Positions 51,859-61,979 of a DNA stretch of 64,000 bases are shown here, piece by piece. The stretch is from Gavia stellata (taxonomy: Eukaryota; Chordata; Aves; Gaviiformes; Gaviidae). Every line of letters starts with the position of its first letter. Position 1 is the first letter of the stretch. Below the pieces are notes generated by a model, which saw nothing but the letters and a program-made list of their open reading frames with translations, was not told the origin of the DNA and did not search any database. A program made the position numbers and the translations under genes. Location of the stretch: positions 36,870,329 through 36,934,328 of the forward strand of contig NC_082603.1 in NCBI RefSeq assembly GCF_030936135.1. Reading direction: 5' to 3'.

Positions 51859-52908
51859 GCTGTAGTTAGAATTTAGAAGGCATACGCAAAAGGGAACAAG
51901 ACATTTGTCCTCTTCAAGCTATCGGTCCACATCCAGATGAGTTGTTTTATATTGTTTTTTCTTCAAACGCAGAGTGACCAGCTGCATGTCAAAGGGCAAT
52001 GGAGGCAGCGAGTGGAGTGCTGTAAGAAGGTGGGCTAGCACATGGTATGGGAGAGCAGGTGCTGTTGGTGGTGGCTATGACTAGCTTATGCTTTTTTTTT
52101 TTTAGCTTTGTTTGGAAGGTGCAAAGCAGCACGTAAAGCAGGCTGTCTGCACTGGAGCTCACCCAGGTGAGTAATGAAGGGGACTGATGTGGTGGTTATT
52201 TTTGAGGTGTCATGTCGCTGTAGATAGAATCATCCCCTGTTGCTTGGGTTTTACAGGTGGTGGCACCCTGAAAAATCATACTGGGGCAGATGACTGCCCA
52301 AGGTAAAGGAGCAAGAGAGAGGAATCGCTGTGGGTGGGCCATGGTTTTGAGCAGTATCTCACCATGTGCTTTTTCTTCTTTTTTTTTTTTTTTTTTTTCT
52401 CTTTTTTAAGATGCCACTCATAGTCCCAGAGAGGTGAAGCCATGCACCTGAGCAGTCTGCGAAGGTGAGGTACCTGTCACCCAGGTTGGAGTTCAATTGC
52501 AAAGTAGCATGAGGCAACTCAGTGATGTGTTTCCCTTTGGTTTTGCAGGTGCAGCAGTAGGCTTTCTTCAGAAATGGCTGGGCCTTTGAGGTAAGCTGGT
52601 GGAAGTGAGAGGAGCGGCACAGCAGGCCCCGTGGAGTAGGTGAATGCTTATGAGCACAGTGGTCATCTTATCTCTTTGGTTTACCAGGTGCCAGAGGAGA
52701 TGTTGGCCACAGCATCTGATTCTGGGTGTGGAACAGGTGAGTGGAGTCCATGGTGCCTCTGAGGATAGTGTTTTTGTGTAAGAGGTCTATGTTGGCTGGT
52801 ATGACAGTGACCTCCAGCACTCTCTTTTTGCAGATGATGAAGAGGCACCTGCTGATTGCAGCAACATCCTGGTTACATGACGTGGTCTGTCTCGAGGGTG
52901 GATTCTGA
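51859..52908 (+). other. Series of micro-exon-like blocks with very short GT-AG introns
   Basis: Six consecutive exon-like blocks, each with a pyrimidine-tract AG before it and a consensus donor after it, lie at 51973-52029 (57 nt), 52106-52166 (61), 52257-52302 (46), 52411-52464 (54), 52549-52590 (42) and 52688-52736 (49). A seventh starts at 52834. Donors are GTGGGC, GTGAGT, GTAAAG, GTGAGG, GTAAGC and GTGAGT. The introns are 76, 90, 108, 84, 97 and 97 bp. Another acceptor, TTTTTTTGCAG, ends at 51858. Blocks 1-3 join in one open frame. Block 4 has stops in all three frames. If block 4 is skipped, the frame stays open to a TGA at 52906-52908. I do not recognise the product. It may be a spliced lncRNA, a fast-evolving small gene or a decayed gene. 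Confidence 0.4.
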
Positions 52909-53028
52909 CCCCCCAGCCCTCTGAAAGCGAAGCTGAAGGGCAAATGGTATGGGTGGGTGGAGGGAGAGAGATTGCAATGTGGGACAGGCAAGGTGTTTAA
53001 AGTCAGTGCAGTCGAAAGGGATGTTTAG

Positions 53029-56008
53029 GATCAGTCATGTTTTGGTGCAGAGGGAGGGTGTGGGGTTCATGCTGCATGAGGTGAGCATGTGCTGGGCAGG
53101 GCAGTTCCAGCCTGTGTCTATGTTGTGTGTCATTTGCATAGTCTGTGTTCTGTGTCCTATACCATACTTTTCTTTAGGTCTTGATGCTCACCCCTTGCTC
53201 TTTGTGCTCAATGAGCTTGGTGTGCACCTTAGTAGGCATCCGTAGGGTCTTGACTGCACCGCCTCATTGTCGTGGTGCCAGTCGTGCACTTCTTGTTTAG
53301 CAATCGAAGCGAGAAGTGTGGATCTGTCTTGCGTGTTTTGCATCATAGGTGTTTCTGGACGGTCAACTTTGCAGCAGTCATCCAGGCGGTGTCAGCAGCT
53401 CTTCTGCTGAGTGTTCGGTTTCCACGGGGTCCTCTTCTGGGGTTTCTTCCCTGCATCCTGAAGAAGTAAAGGTCGGAGGCCGTCTTGGCTTAGCGACCAT
53501 GAAATGATAGAATTCTCAATTCTTGGCCAAGTAAGGAGGGGGGTCAGCAATACCACTACGATGTACTTACGGAGGGCAGACTTCGGCCTGTTCAGAACAC
53601 TGGTTGAGAGGGTCCCTTGGGAGATGGTCCTGAAGGGCAAAGGGGTCCAGGAAGGCTGGGCCTTCTTCAAGAAGGAAATCTTAAAGGTGCAGGAGCAGGC
53701 AGTCCCCATGTGCCAAGAAGAAGAGCCAACGGGGAAGACAACCGGCCTGGCTGAACAAGGAGCTTTTGCTGAGACTCAGGGAAAAAAAGGAGAGTTTATC
53801 ACCTTTGGAAGAAGGGGCAGGCAACTGAAGAAAAATACAAAGACCTCGTTAGGTCATGCAGAGAGGGAATTAGAAAGGCAAAAGCCCAGCTAGAGCTCAA
53901 CCTGGCCACGGTCGTAAGGGATAACAAAAAATGCTTCTATAAATACATTAACAACAAAAAGAGAGCCAAGGAGAATCTCCGTCCTTTACTGGATGCGGGG
54001 GGGAACATTGTCACGAAGGATGAGGAAAAGGCTGAGGTACTTACTGCCTTCTTTGCCTCAGTCTTTAACAGGCACACCAGGTATCCTCAGGGTATTCAGA
54101 TCCCTGAGCTGGAAGACAAGGATGGAGAGCAAAATAAACTCCCCATGATCCAGGGGGAAGCAGTTAACGACCTGCTATGCCACCTGGACACTCACAAGTC
54201 TATGGGGCATGAGGGCATCCACCCAAGGGTGCTGAGGGAGCTGGCAGAGGAGCTTGCCAAGCCGCTGTCCATCATTTATCAACAGTCCTGGTTAACAGGG
54301 GAGGTCCCAGATGACTGGAGGCTTGCCAATGTGACGCCCATCTATAAGAAAGGTCGGAAGGAGGATCTGGGGAACTACAGGCCTGTCAGCCTGACCTCGG
54401 TGCCGGGGAAGGTTATGGAGAGGTTCGTCTTGAGGGCACTCACAGGGCACGTGCAGGACAACCAAGGGATCAGGCCCAGCCAGCACGGGTTCATGAAGGG
54501 CAGGTCCTGCTTGACCAACCTGATCTCCTTCTACGACCAGGTGACTTGCCTAGTGGATGAGGGAAAGGCTGTGGATGTTGTCTACCTGGACTTTAGTAAA
54601 GCCTTCGACACTGTCTCCCACAGCATTCTCCTGGAGAAGCTGGCGACTCGTGGCTTAGACAGGTGCACTCTTTGCTGGGTAAAAAACTGACTGGACGGCC
54701 GAGCCCAGAGAGTCGTCATGAATGGAGCGAAATCCAGTTGGCAGCCGGTCACAAGCGGAGTCCCCCAGGGCTCAGTTTTGGGACCGGTCTTATTTAATAT
54801 CTTTATCAATGATCTGGATGAGGGGATTGAGTGCTCCCTCAGCAAGTTTGCAGATGACACCAAGTTGGGCGGGAGTGTTGATCTGCTGGAGGGCAGGAAG
54901 GCTCTGCAGAGGGATCTGGACAGGCTGGATCGATGGGCCCAGGCCAATTGTGTGAGGTTCAACAAGGCCAAGTGCCGGGTCCTGCACTTGGGTCACAACA
55001 ACCCCATGCAACACTACAGGCCTGGGGACAAGTGGCTGGAAAGCTGCCTGGTGGAGAAGGACCTGGGGGTGTTGGTCGACAGCCGGATGAAGATGAGCCA
55101 GCAGTGTGCCCAGGTGGCCAAGAAGGCCAACGGCATCCTGGCCTGTATCAGAAATGGTGTGCCCAGCAGGAGTAGGGAGGGGATTGTGCCCCTGTACTCG
55201 GTGCTGGTGAGGCCGCACCTCGAATGCTGTGTTCAGTGTTGGGCCCCTCACTCCAAGAAGGACATTGAGGCGCTGGAGCGTGTCCAGAGAAGGGTGATGG
55301 AGCTGGTGAGGGGTCTGGAGCACAAGTCTGATGAGGAGTGGCTGAGGGAGCTGGGGTTGTTCAGTCTGGAGAAGAGGAGGCTGAGGGGAGACCTCATCAC
55401 TCTCTACAACTCCCTGAGAGGGGGTTGTGGGGAGGTGGGTGTTGGTCTCTTCTGCCAAGTGACAAGTGACAGGGCAAGAGGAAATGGCCTCAAGTTGTGC
55501 CAGGGGAGGTTTAGGCTGGATATTAGGAAAAATTTCTTTACTGGGAGAGTGGTGAGACACTGGAATAAGCTGCCCAGGGAAGTGGTGGAGTCACCATACC
55601 CTGGAGGTGTTCAAGGAAGGTGTGGACATGGCACTGCGGGACATGGTTTAGTGGGCATGGTGGGGTTGGGTTGGTGGTTGGACTTGGTGATCTGACAGGT
55701 CTTTTCCAACCTTTGTGATTCTATGATTCGTAAAGTCTTAGGTCTTAGTGGCTGGCTTGCTGGGCATCCATCGTCCCAGTTTTGACAGTAACTTTCCGTC
55801 ACAGGCCATGACGTTTGACTGTGTTTCCCAGGTCTGCTGTAGAGCATCTGTGCCATGCTGTTGTAGCACTGTAGGACTTCTTGTCCAGCAGCATCTTCCC
55901 TCCTCCGGGAGCTGTTTGTTTCGCCTGTGGCGTTCTTGCATAATACGGTCCCGGTGTGTGCAGCCTCGGTCTGTGGGTGCGCTTGGGGTGGAGCTGTCCG
56001 GCCTGGGG
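53029..56008. repeat. Segmental duplication, copy B (split by a CR1)
   Basis: This is the partner of 50859-51578: 53029-53471 (443 bp) and 55736-56008 (273 bp), together ~716 bp once the CR1 is removed, the same length as copy A. The two copies start about 2170 bp apart. Copy B runs into the GC-rich 5' flank of NAA20, ending about 390 bp before its start codon, so the NAA20 upstream region may have been the source of the duplication. Confidence 0.83.
53472..55729 (+). mobile_element. CR1 LINE, 2.26 kb, nested in the duplicated segment
   Basis: This is the longest and best-kept CR1 in the window. It covers late endonuclease/linker sequence (EMIEFSILGQ-like start) and the RT domain: [44 protein letters not shown] and the catalytic FADD box ([11 protein letters not shown]). 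The RT frame from 54145 to about 55690 is interrupted by one in-frame TGA at 54688-54690; upstream of 54145 there are further frame breaks. The tail is TTTGTGATTCTATGATTC. GTAAAG occurs at both edges (53466-53471 and 55730-55735), a 6 bp target-site duplication. The copy is 5' truncated and probably not autonomous. Confidence 0.93.
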
Positions 56009-56399
56009 ATCGGCACGGGGCTGTCCTTAGGCGCGGCACAAGCTCTCCCCGCCCCCGGAGCCAGGCTCCGAGCGCCTCCCGGCACTGCAGCCCCGCCGGC
56101 CCGGCCCCACCGCTCCTCGCTCCGCCGCAGGCGGGCTCAGCCTTCCCAGCCGCCCGCCTGCTGCGCTCGGCGCCCGCACCCAGCCGCAGCCCCGCCGCCG
56201 CTTCCGCCCGGTACGTCCTGCGGCGGCGGGTGACCCGGCGGGGGCGGGGCGGGGGCGCTGCTTCCGCTGCCGCCTCTCCGGGGCGGAAGGGGCCCTTGGG
56301 CAGCGGCAGCACTTCCGGGGCAGCGGCAGCGCTTCCGGGGCAGTGGCGGCAGCAGTCGGCGGCGGCAGCAGGAGCAGGAGCAGGAGCATGAGCATGAGC
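56009..56399 (+). promoter_or_regulatory. NAA20: NAA20 CpG-island promoter with tandem ETS-type sites
   Basis: Very GC-rich and CpG-dense sequence without a TATA box. ETS-type CTTCCGG motifs occur in a perfect-length 20 bp tandem duplication, 56301-56320 and 56321-56340: CAGCGGCAGC followed by ACTTCCGGGG, then by GCTTCCGGGG. Another CGGAAG lies at 56284-56289 on the + strand, and CTTCCGC occurs near 56206 and 56260. GGGGCGGGGC GC boxes lie near 56240-56255. Transcription probably starts between about 56300 and 56390 (inferred). Confidence 0.7.
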
Positions 56400-59300
56400 A
56401 TGACGACGCTCCGCGCCTTCACCTGCGACGACCTCTTCCGCTTCAACAACATGTGAGCGCCGGCCGCCGTCCTCCCCCTCTCCCCGCCCCCGAGCCCCCT
56501 GCTCGCTCTCCGCACGCTCGGCCCGTGGCCGTGCGCAAGGGGCTCCCCTTTCCCTCAGGCACCGCCGCCCCCCTTCCCCCGGCGGCGCTCAGGGCGTCCC
56601 CTCGGCCGGCGGGCGGGGCCCAGGCCCATTGTGAGCGTTGCTCTCCCCCCGCAGCAACCTGGACCCGCTGACGGAGACTGTATCCTTCCCGCTGCCGCCC
56701 GCCGTCGGGGAGGAGGCGCGGGGCCTCGCGCGGGCGGCGGCAGCCGTGCCGGTGGCAGCTTGCTCCTTAACCGAGCGCCTCAGTACGGGATACCCTTCTA
56801 CCTGCAGTACCTGGCCCACTGGCCCGAGTATTTCGTTGTCGCCGAGGCGCCCGGCGGGGAGCTGATGGGTTACAGTGAGTGAGGGCGACTCCGCGGCGCC
56901 AGGTTTTCCAGTATTACCGTCTCACTGCATTGCCTATTTGGGGGGTTATAACGCAGGAGCTTTTCCTACTCTTCGCGTTTTCCAGATACGCAATAGGGAA
57001 GAGAAACGTTATGTATCATCTTCCCGTTTCATAAACGTCTGAGGGTATTACATAGGACTTACAGCAGTAGTTTTTGGGTTGATGTTCCTGGTGTGGCAAG
57101 GACTCTTGACTGTGGTAACGTCCACCCAGGTTTTATACAGGTGAATGTATGCGTACAAGCATTTCTGTAATCCTGGAATTAAGTCCCTGCAGTCAGCTCT
57201 GATCTCACACACTGTCGGTCACCAGTAAGTAAAAAAGCTGGGCTTGGGTTTTGTATCGTCCTCTAAGAGAAAGCTCTGGGTCTGGATGTCAGTTGCTTAT
57301 TTGCTGTGGAATATTTGTGTTTTTCAGAAGTCATTCCAAATAGAGCTGTTGGTTTGTTTATTCCTTTCAGGGTTTTTCCCTGTGTTTTTGGGGGTGGCGT
57401 TGGCAAAGCAGACAGGGCAGAATAGGGGTCTTTGCAGGAACCTGGGAAATAAAGTATTTAACATAGTAAAGCTTAAAGCATTTGCTGTACAGAAGGTTTC
57501 TCCATAACCACCACATCAGTTATTGGCAGTGACTGATATTTAGAAGAGTGCCATGTGGAAGCGTGAATATTCATTAGTGACCGAACACTGGTTTGCTTCT
57601 GTGTAGAAAGGAGAGGAACTACAAAGAAGCCCCCCAAAACAACATCCTGTTTTTGTTTTGTTTTGTTTTGTTTTTCCTTAAACATACCATGTTTGCAGGG
57701 CCTTAGCTTTCTATTGCCAGATTGGCAAAGCTTCCCAAGCTCTGTTACTTGATAAGTCACCAAAAGTCTCCAGTAGTTGCCAGGATGGTCAGTTTGGGCT
57801 TCTAGCCCTCCATTCCTCCATTATGTTAGTCAGATCCTGAATTCCGCTCAGTTAAAGACTCCCGAAAATTGCTTAAAATTTGCATTTGGAAGTCATGCCT
57901 CAAACAATGCATTTGCAAAAATTATTATTATTACTTTTTTTACACTAGTCAAGAAACTACTGTAATACTTGAGCAAAATGGCAGTTCTAGTGGTGGCTGA
58001 ATCACTGAGTGATAACATAGACATCCCTGTTTAAGCCTTTACTACAATCATTGCAATGTTTGTTTATGCGCTGTTTGGTTCTTTTGTAAAGATATATAGC
58101 TGTGAGTGGTGCGTTATTCCAAAGGTGCTGCTGCTCTGATGCTCTGTATGTTTACAGTAATGGGTAAAGCAGAAGGCTCTGTGGCTAGGGAAGAATGGCA
58201 TGGACATGTTACTGCTCTTTCTGTTGCGCCAGAATTTCGGCGGCTGGGTTTGGCTGCTAAATTGATGGAGCTACTGGAAGAAATTTCAGAAAAGTGAGTA
58301 CTGTGCTCATCTTTAATCTTTTAAAGTAATCTTTCTACAGACACCTGTTCGTGGCTTAGATATTTGATTTGCATGAAACAGACCCAGAATTTTGCTTTAA
58401 GTAGTGTAGTGATTCACTGAAATTCCCCATAGTTAGAGAACAAGAATTATGAATGTTGCTTGGCGGTTTAAAATCTCAGGGTTTCTCTGAAAGTTAACTT
58501 GCCAGAATGAGTAGGAAATACCCTGAATTCCAATAGGGATGCTGTATAAAAGGTCCTTTTCTTGACAGGAGAAGAGCTTTGCGAAATGTCAGCACTTGTT
58601 TCCCCTAGGGCCTCCAACATACTTGTTTAGTAATTGTGGGCTTTGTGCGATTCCCTCAGGCAAAATCGTGAACAAATTTTGTACGGCAGGCAGTATCTTA
58701 GCTTACTTTCTATCTTGTGCTTGGTTGTTTGTACCTGCTGAAAATTTAATTTAGTGTCAAATGAACCCACACAGAAATGTCCTTAACTCATGCTGGTAGG
58801 GCAACCCCATTGTAGTTGGTAAAATCAGAAAATAGTATGACATCTTGAAAGATTTGCCTTGTGAGGAGAAGGGCTGTCTCCTGTTAGGCAACTGAATCTT
58901 GTGACTGATTGTACCACTCCCCCCTGCCATGCACTTCGAAGGAGGCAGTCCCTAAGCCAATGCAATCTAAAATGTGGATTTTTTTTTTTTAATATTTTTT
59001 TATGGATATGAGGCTTGTGTGGGTGTTTAGCTTGTCCTGTTCTTTCTGTTCGTAATTCTGAACCCGCTGGCTGGTGTAAAAGAATGGTCATGTGACAAAA
59101 ATAAAATGAAATTTGTGCCTATGCTGGATTTGCCCCTTGGTAAAGGACTGCGTCTGTTATTACAGTGTAAAAGATGTTTGATTAGTGTATCACATCATCA
59201 GACCTGCTCTTGGTCTGATTACAAGTTATGGGTTATTATTTAGAAATACATTCACCTGCTATTCCTTACTGTGTGTTTTTGGTTTTTATTTTTTCCAAGA

Positions 59301-60921
59301 AAGGGTGGATTTTTCGTTGACCTCTTTGTGAGAGTATCAAACCAGGTTGCAGTAAATATGTATAAGCAACTAGGCTACAGTGTGTACCGGACAGTATTAG
59401 AGTACTACTCTGCTAGCAGTGGTGAGCCAGATGAAGATGCTTATGGTAAGTACTTGTTCTGCCTCAAGTTGAATGGAAAGGGTCTCATGTTGAAGGTTCC
59501 TGGGTTTGTTTGTATGATTTTTTTTATGAAACAAGTTCAGATAGTTGTTGATGAATGGGATTTTGTATACTCCTTTAGATAGTTTTCCCTACTGAATATT
59601 ACATCAGTTACAAAAATTAATCTTGCAGTTTACATGTTTTGTAGCATCTGTGTCAAAATAAACTACGCAACAAGAATAAATTAGTAAGTACAAAGACACT
59701 TATCCTGTAGGTAAGATGAAAATAAAAATGCAGTTTCTTATCTATTTTTTCTTTCTGAGGAATGCTCACACCCAGTGGCTGGGCTTTTTGCTGATGTTAT
59801 TGCGGGAAGGAATGGCAGTGCTGTCCTTGTTTCTTCCCATAACAGGGACTTGAAACTTTGTTTTTCTCAGATGTCTAACTACAAATTTACAAGTGTCAGT
59901 GGTCAACAGTGGCAGAGAATTGCGTGGCATATTCAATTTAAAAGGGAAGGAACATGGAAATTCAAGTATGTTCATTCTGTTAACAAAACTGAAGTACCAG
60001 CTGCTTCCTCTTTCTAGACCTTCTTTCCTTTAAATACCCTCCCCAAAGGGTTACATGGCCATGCTGTATATCTTTTATGTTCTTGCACTATTCATTTGAT
60101 ATGCGGAAGTGCTATGAAATACAGGAGCTATGGACAGATATCTACGATTGTTGCAGATGCCTTAAATCATATATTTGTCCTTTTAGCCTGCCATTTCCTT
60201 TCCATTCACTTGAATTTCATGCAGTGTTATATTCGAATTGATAACGTTGCTGCTGAATGACGTTAAGGTCATCAAGGTATTAGAGTGTGTCCAGAGGAGG
60301 GCGACCAAGATGGTGAAAGGTCTCGAGGGCAAGACTTAGGAGGAGCGGCTGAGGGGAGGAGGGGGAGGCAAGACTTAGGAGGAGCTTGGTTTGTTCAGCC
60401 TGGAGAAGGCTGAGGGGTGACATTGCTGTCTACGGCTTCCTCAGGGTGGGCAGTGGAGGGGGATGTGCTGATCTCCTCTCTCTGGTGGCTGGTGATAGGA
60501 CATGAGGGAATGGGATGAAGCTGCATCAGGGGAAGTTCAGACTGGACATTAGGGTGATCGGTCAGTGGAACAGGCTCCCCAGGGAAGTGGTGACGGCACC
60601 AAGCATGTCAGAGTTCGAGGGGCATCTGGATGATGCTCTTAATCATATGGTTTAGTTTTAGGTAGTCCTCTGAGGAGCAGGGACTTGGACTCGATGATCC
60701 TTATGGGTCCCTTCCAACTTGAGATATTCTATGAAATCTTGGTTAAAATGATCTTACCGTAATACAGAATTCACTTAATGTGGCTTTGTGCAATGACTGT
60801 CTTATTATAATAGCATTTTTTTTCTTTTGCCACAGATATGAGAAAAGCTCTTTCCAGAGATACGGAGAAGAAATCAATTATACCTCTGCCTCATCCTGTG
60901 AGACCAGAAGACATTGAGTAA
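56400..60921 (+). CDS. NAA20: N-alpha-acetyltransferase 20, NatB catalytic subunit (complete, 6 exons)
   Basis: Exons: 56400-56452, 56655-56679 (25 nt), 56784-56874, 58158-58293, 59300-59445 and 60836-60921 (TAA at 60919). All junctions are GT-AG and in phase; the product is 178 aa, identical in length to the human protein. Known role: with NAA25, NAA20 forms NatB, which co-translationally acetylates N-termini beginning Met-Asp, Met-Glu, Met-Asn or Met-Gln at the ribosome. The GNAT fold is clear: the start is MTTLRAFTCDDLFRFNN; the acetyl-CoA pyrophosphate loop is RRLGLA, residues 84-89 (exon 4); NMYKQLGY is in exon 5; the tail is PLPHPVRPEDIE. Intron 2 is only 104 bp, with a branch-point-like CCTTAAC. 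Two extra in-frame ATGs at 56388 and 56394 could add Met-Ser-Met-Ser; the third ATG was chosen to match orthologues. The presence of introns rules out a processed copy. Confidence 0.97.
56875..60835 (+). other. NAA20 introns 3-5
   Basis: Introns are 56875-58157, 58294-59299 and 59446-60835. The last contains one CR1 fragment, listed separately. No other gene or repeat was recognised, apart from short T runs near 58980. Confidence 0.6.
60268..60737 (+). mobile_element. CR1 LINE 3' end, diverged subfamily
   Basis: It starts in the ORF2 end (GTGTCCAGAGGAGGGCGACC) and finishes GGTCCCTTCCAACTTGAGAT plus ATTCTATGAAAT. It is shortened and contains a local duplication of the GGCAAGACTTAGGAGGAGC motif (60330 and 60367). 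It lies in NAA20 intron 5, 100 bp before exon 6. Confidence 0.88.
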
Positions 60922-61974
60922 CTGTAAGCTATGATTCTTAGGCAACTTACTAAAAGTGTCAGGTTCCTTCTCCCCCCAGCCCCCAAGAACTTATGGATGA
61001 CAAATCTTAGGCTCGATGCTTTTTGGTATTTCATGGGGAAAAACAATATTGAGAAGCTTGCTAATGCTGCTTGGTAGTGGCTGCATAGTCCTGCACTTAC
61101 ACCATTATTTTTCCATTCAAATATTGAGAGATTATGAAAATGGAATTACCTCATGTATGGTGTTTTCTTGGTTTTCTTTCAAACCAAAAATAACCTGAAG
61201 TCAGTAACAGTAAAAGCTCTTCAAATGCATTTATTCATGACCAATGAAAATACTGTACAATACCCAAGAAACACAGCAGGGGAAGGCAACGTATTAATAC
61301 TGGCACAGAAGATAAACCTGTTATACATAATGTAGAAATGTCTTTCCCCTCTTCATGGCACAGGCGTGGGACTGAACTTAGGTTCACTGTTGATTTGAAA
61401 AAGCCAGACAACCAAAGCAGTCAAGGCTTGCTTTCCGCTGTGAACCAGATTCAAGACCAATTCTTTGTTCTGGGTATCCATACATACCTTAACGTGCTGT
61501 GTCCACTGAAGTAATCTGCAGTAAAGATTTCTTGTTTCCTCATACTCTTCTTGCTCAATTTAAAGATCAATGTGGGATTTCCAGAGAACCTGTGAAAGAG
61601 AAGTCTCTCCTTATGTTCACAGAATCCTCATACAACCCTGTGTCTAACACTGAGATAATGCAGGGTTTCTTTAATGGAGAAGCATGGATAAACGTGGAAT
61701 TTGCAGAAATGAAATTCAGAGATCAGAGTATAAACTGACCGTATGAGCTAGGATTAAGACTAAGTAATATCAAATCTTGTGCACATGATCCATTTAGGTT
61801 ACTCCTGTAAGCATATTTCTCCCTCCATGTTTTATCATGGGTTTTATAGTCCTGTGTACCCTGCCAAGAAACAGATGCTAACTTAGACGAGATACAGGCT
61901 AAGCCATTATGGTGAGCAGGTTTGTTCAAGCTGGTAGATTATTTATGTTTTAATTAGCCACACTGTGTAATAAA
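60922..61974 (+). promoter_or_regulatory. NAA20: NAA20 3'UTR with poly(A) signal
   Basis: The first canonical AATAAA after the NAA20 stop is at 61969-61974, predicting a 3'UTR of about 1.05-1.07 kb. A T-rich stretch directly after it fits a downstream element. Open frames of 60-79 codons inside the 3'UTR show no conservation that I can recognise. Confidence 0.6.
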
Positions 61975-61979
61975 TACTG

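Noticed and set aside
54790-55560. 256-codon minus-strand frame
   Set aside because: It is antisense to the CR1 reverse-transcriptase ORF; the same antisense frame recurs in other CR1 copies (30501-31079, 26776-27414).
45630-55700. ASB17, the usual gene after MSH4 in mammals
   Set aside because: No ankyrin-repeat or SOCS-box coding text was found on either strand of this interval; it is either further away or moved.
55611-56515. Minus-strand frames of 115-233 codons upstream of NAA20
   Set aside because: They run through the CR1 tail, duplicated segment and NAA20 CpG island in one go, which is not a gene layout.
56400-60921. NAA20 as a processed retrocopy that jumped next to MSH4
   Set aside because: Five GT-AG introns, a CpG promoter and an intact frame show that it is an intron-bearing gene.
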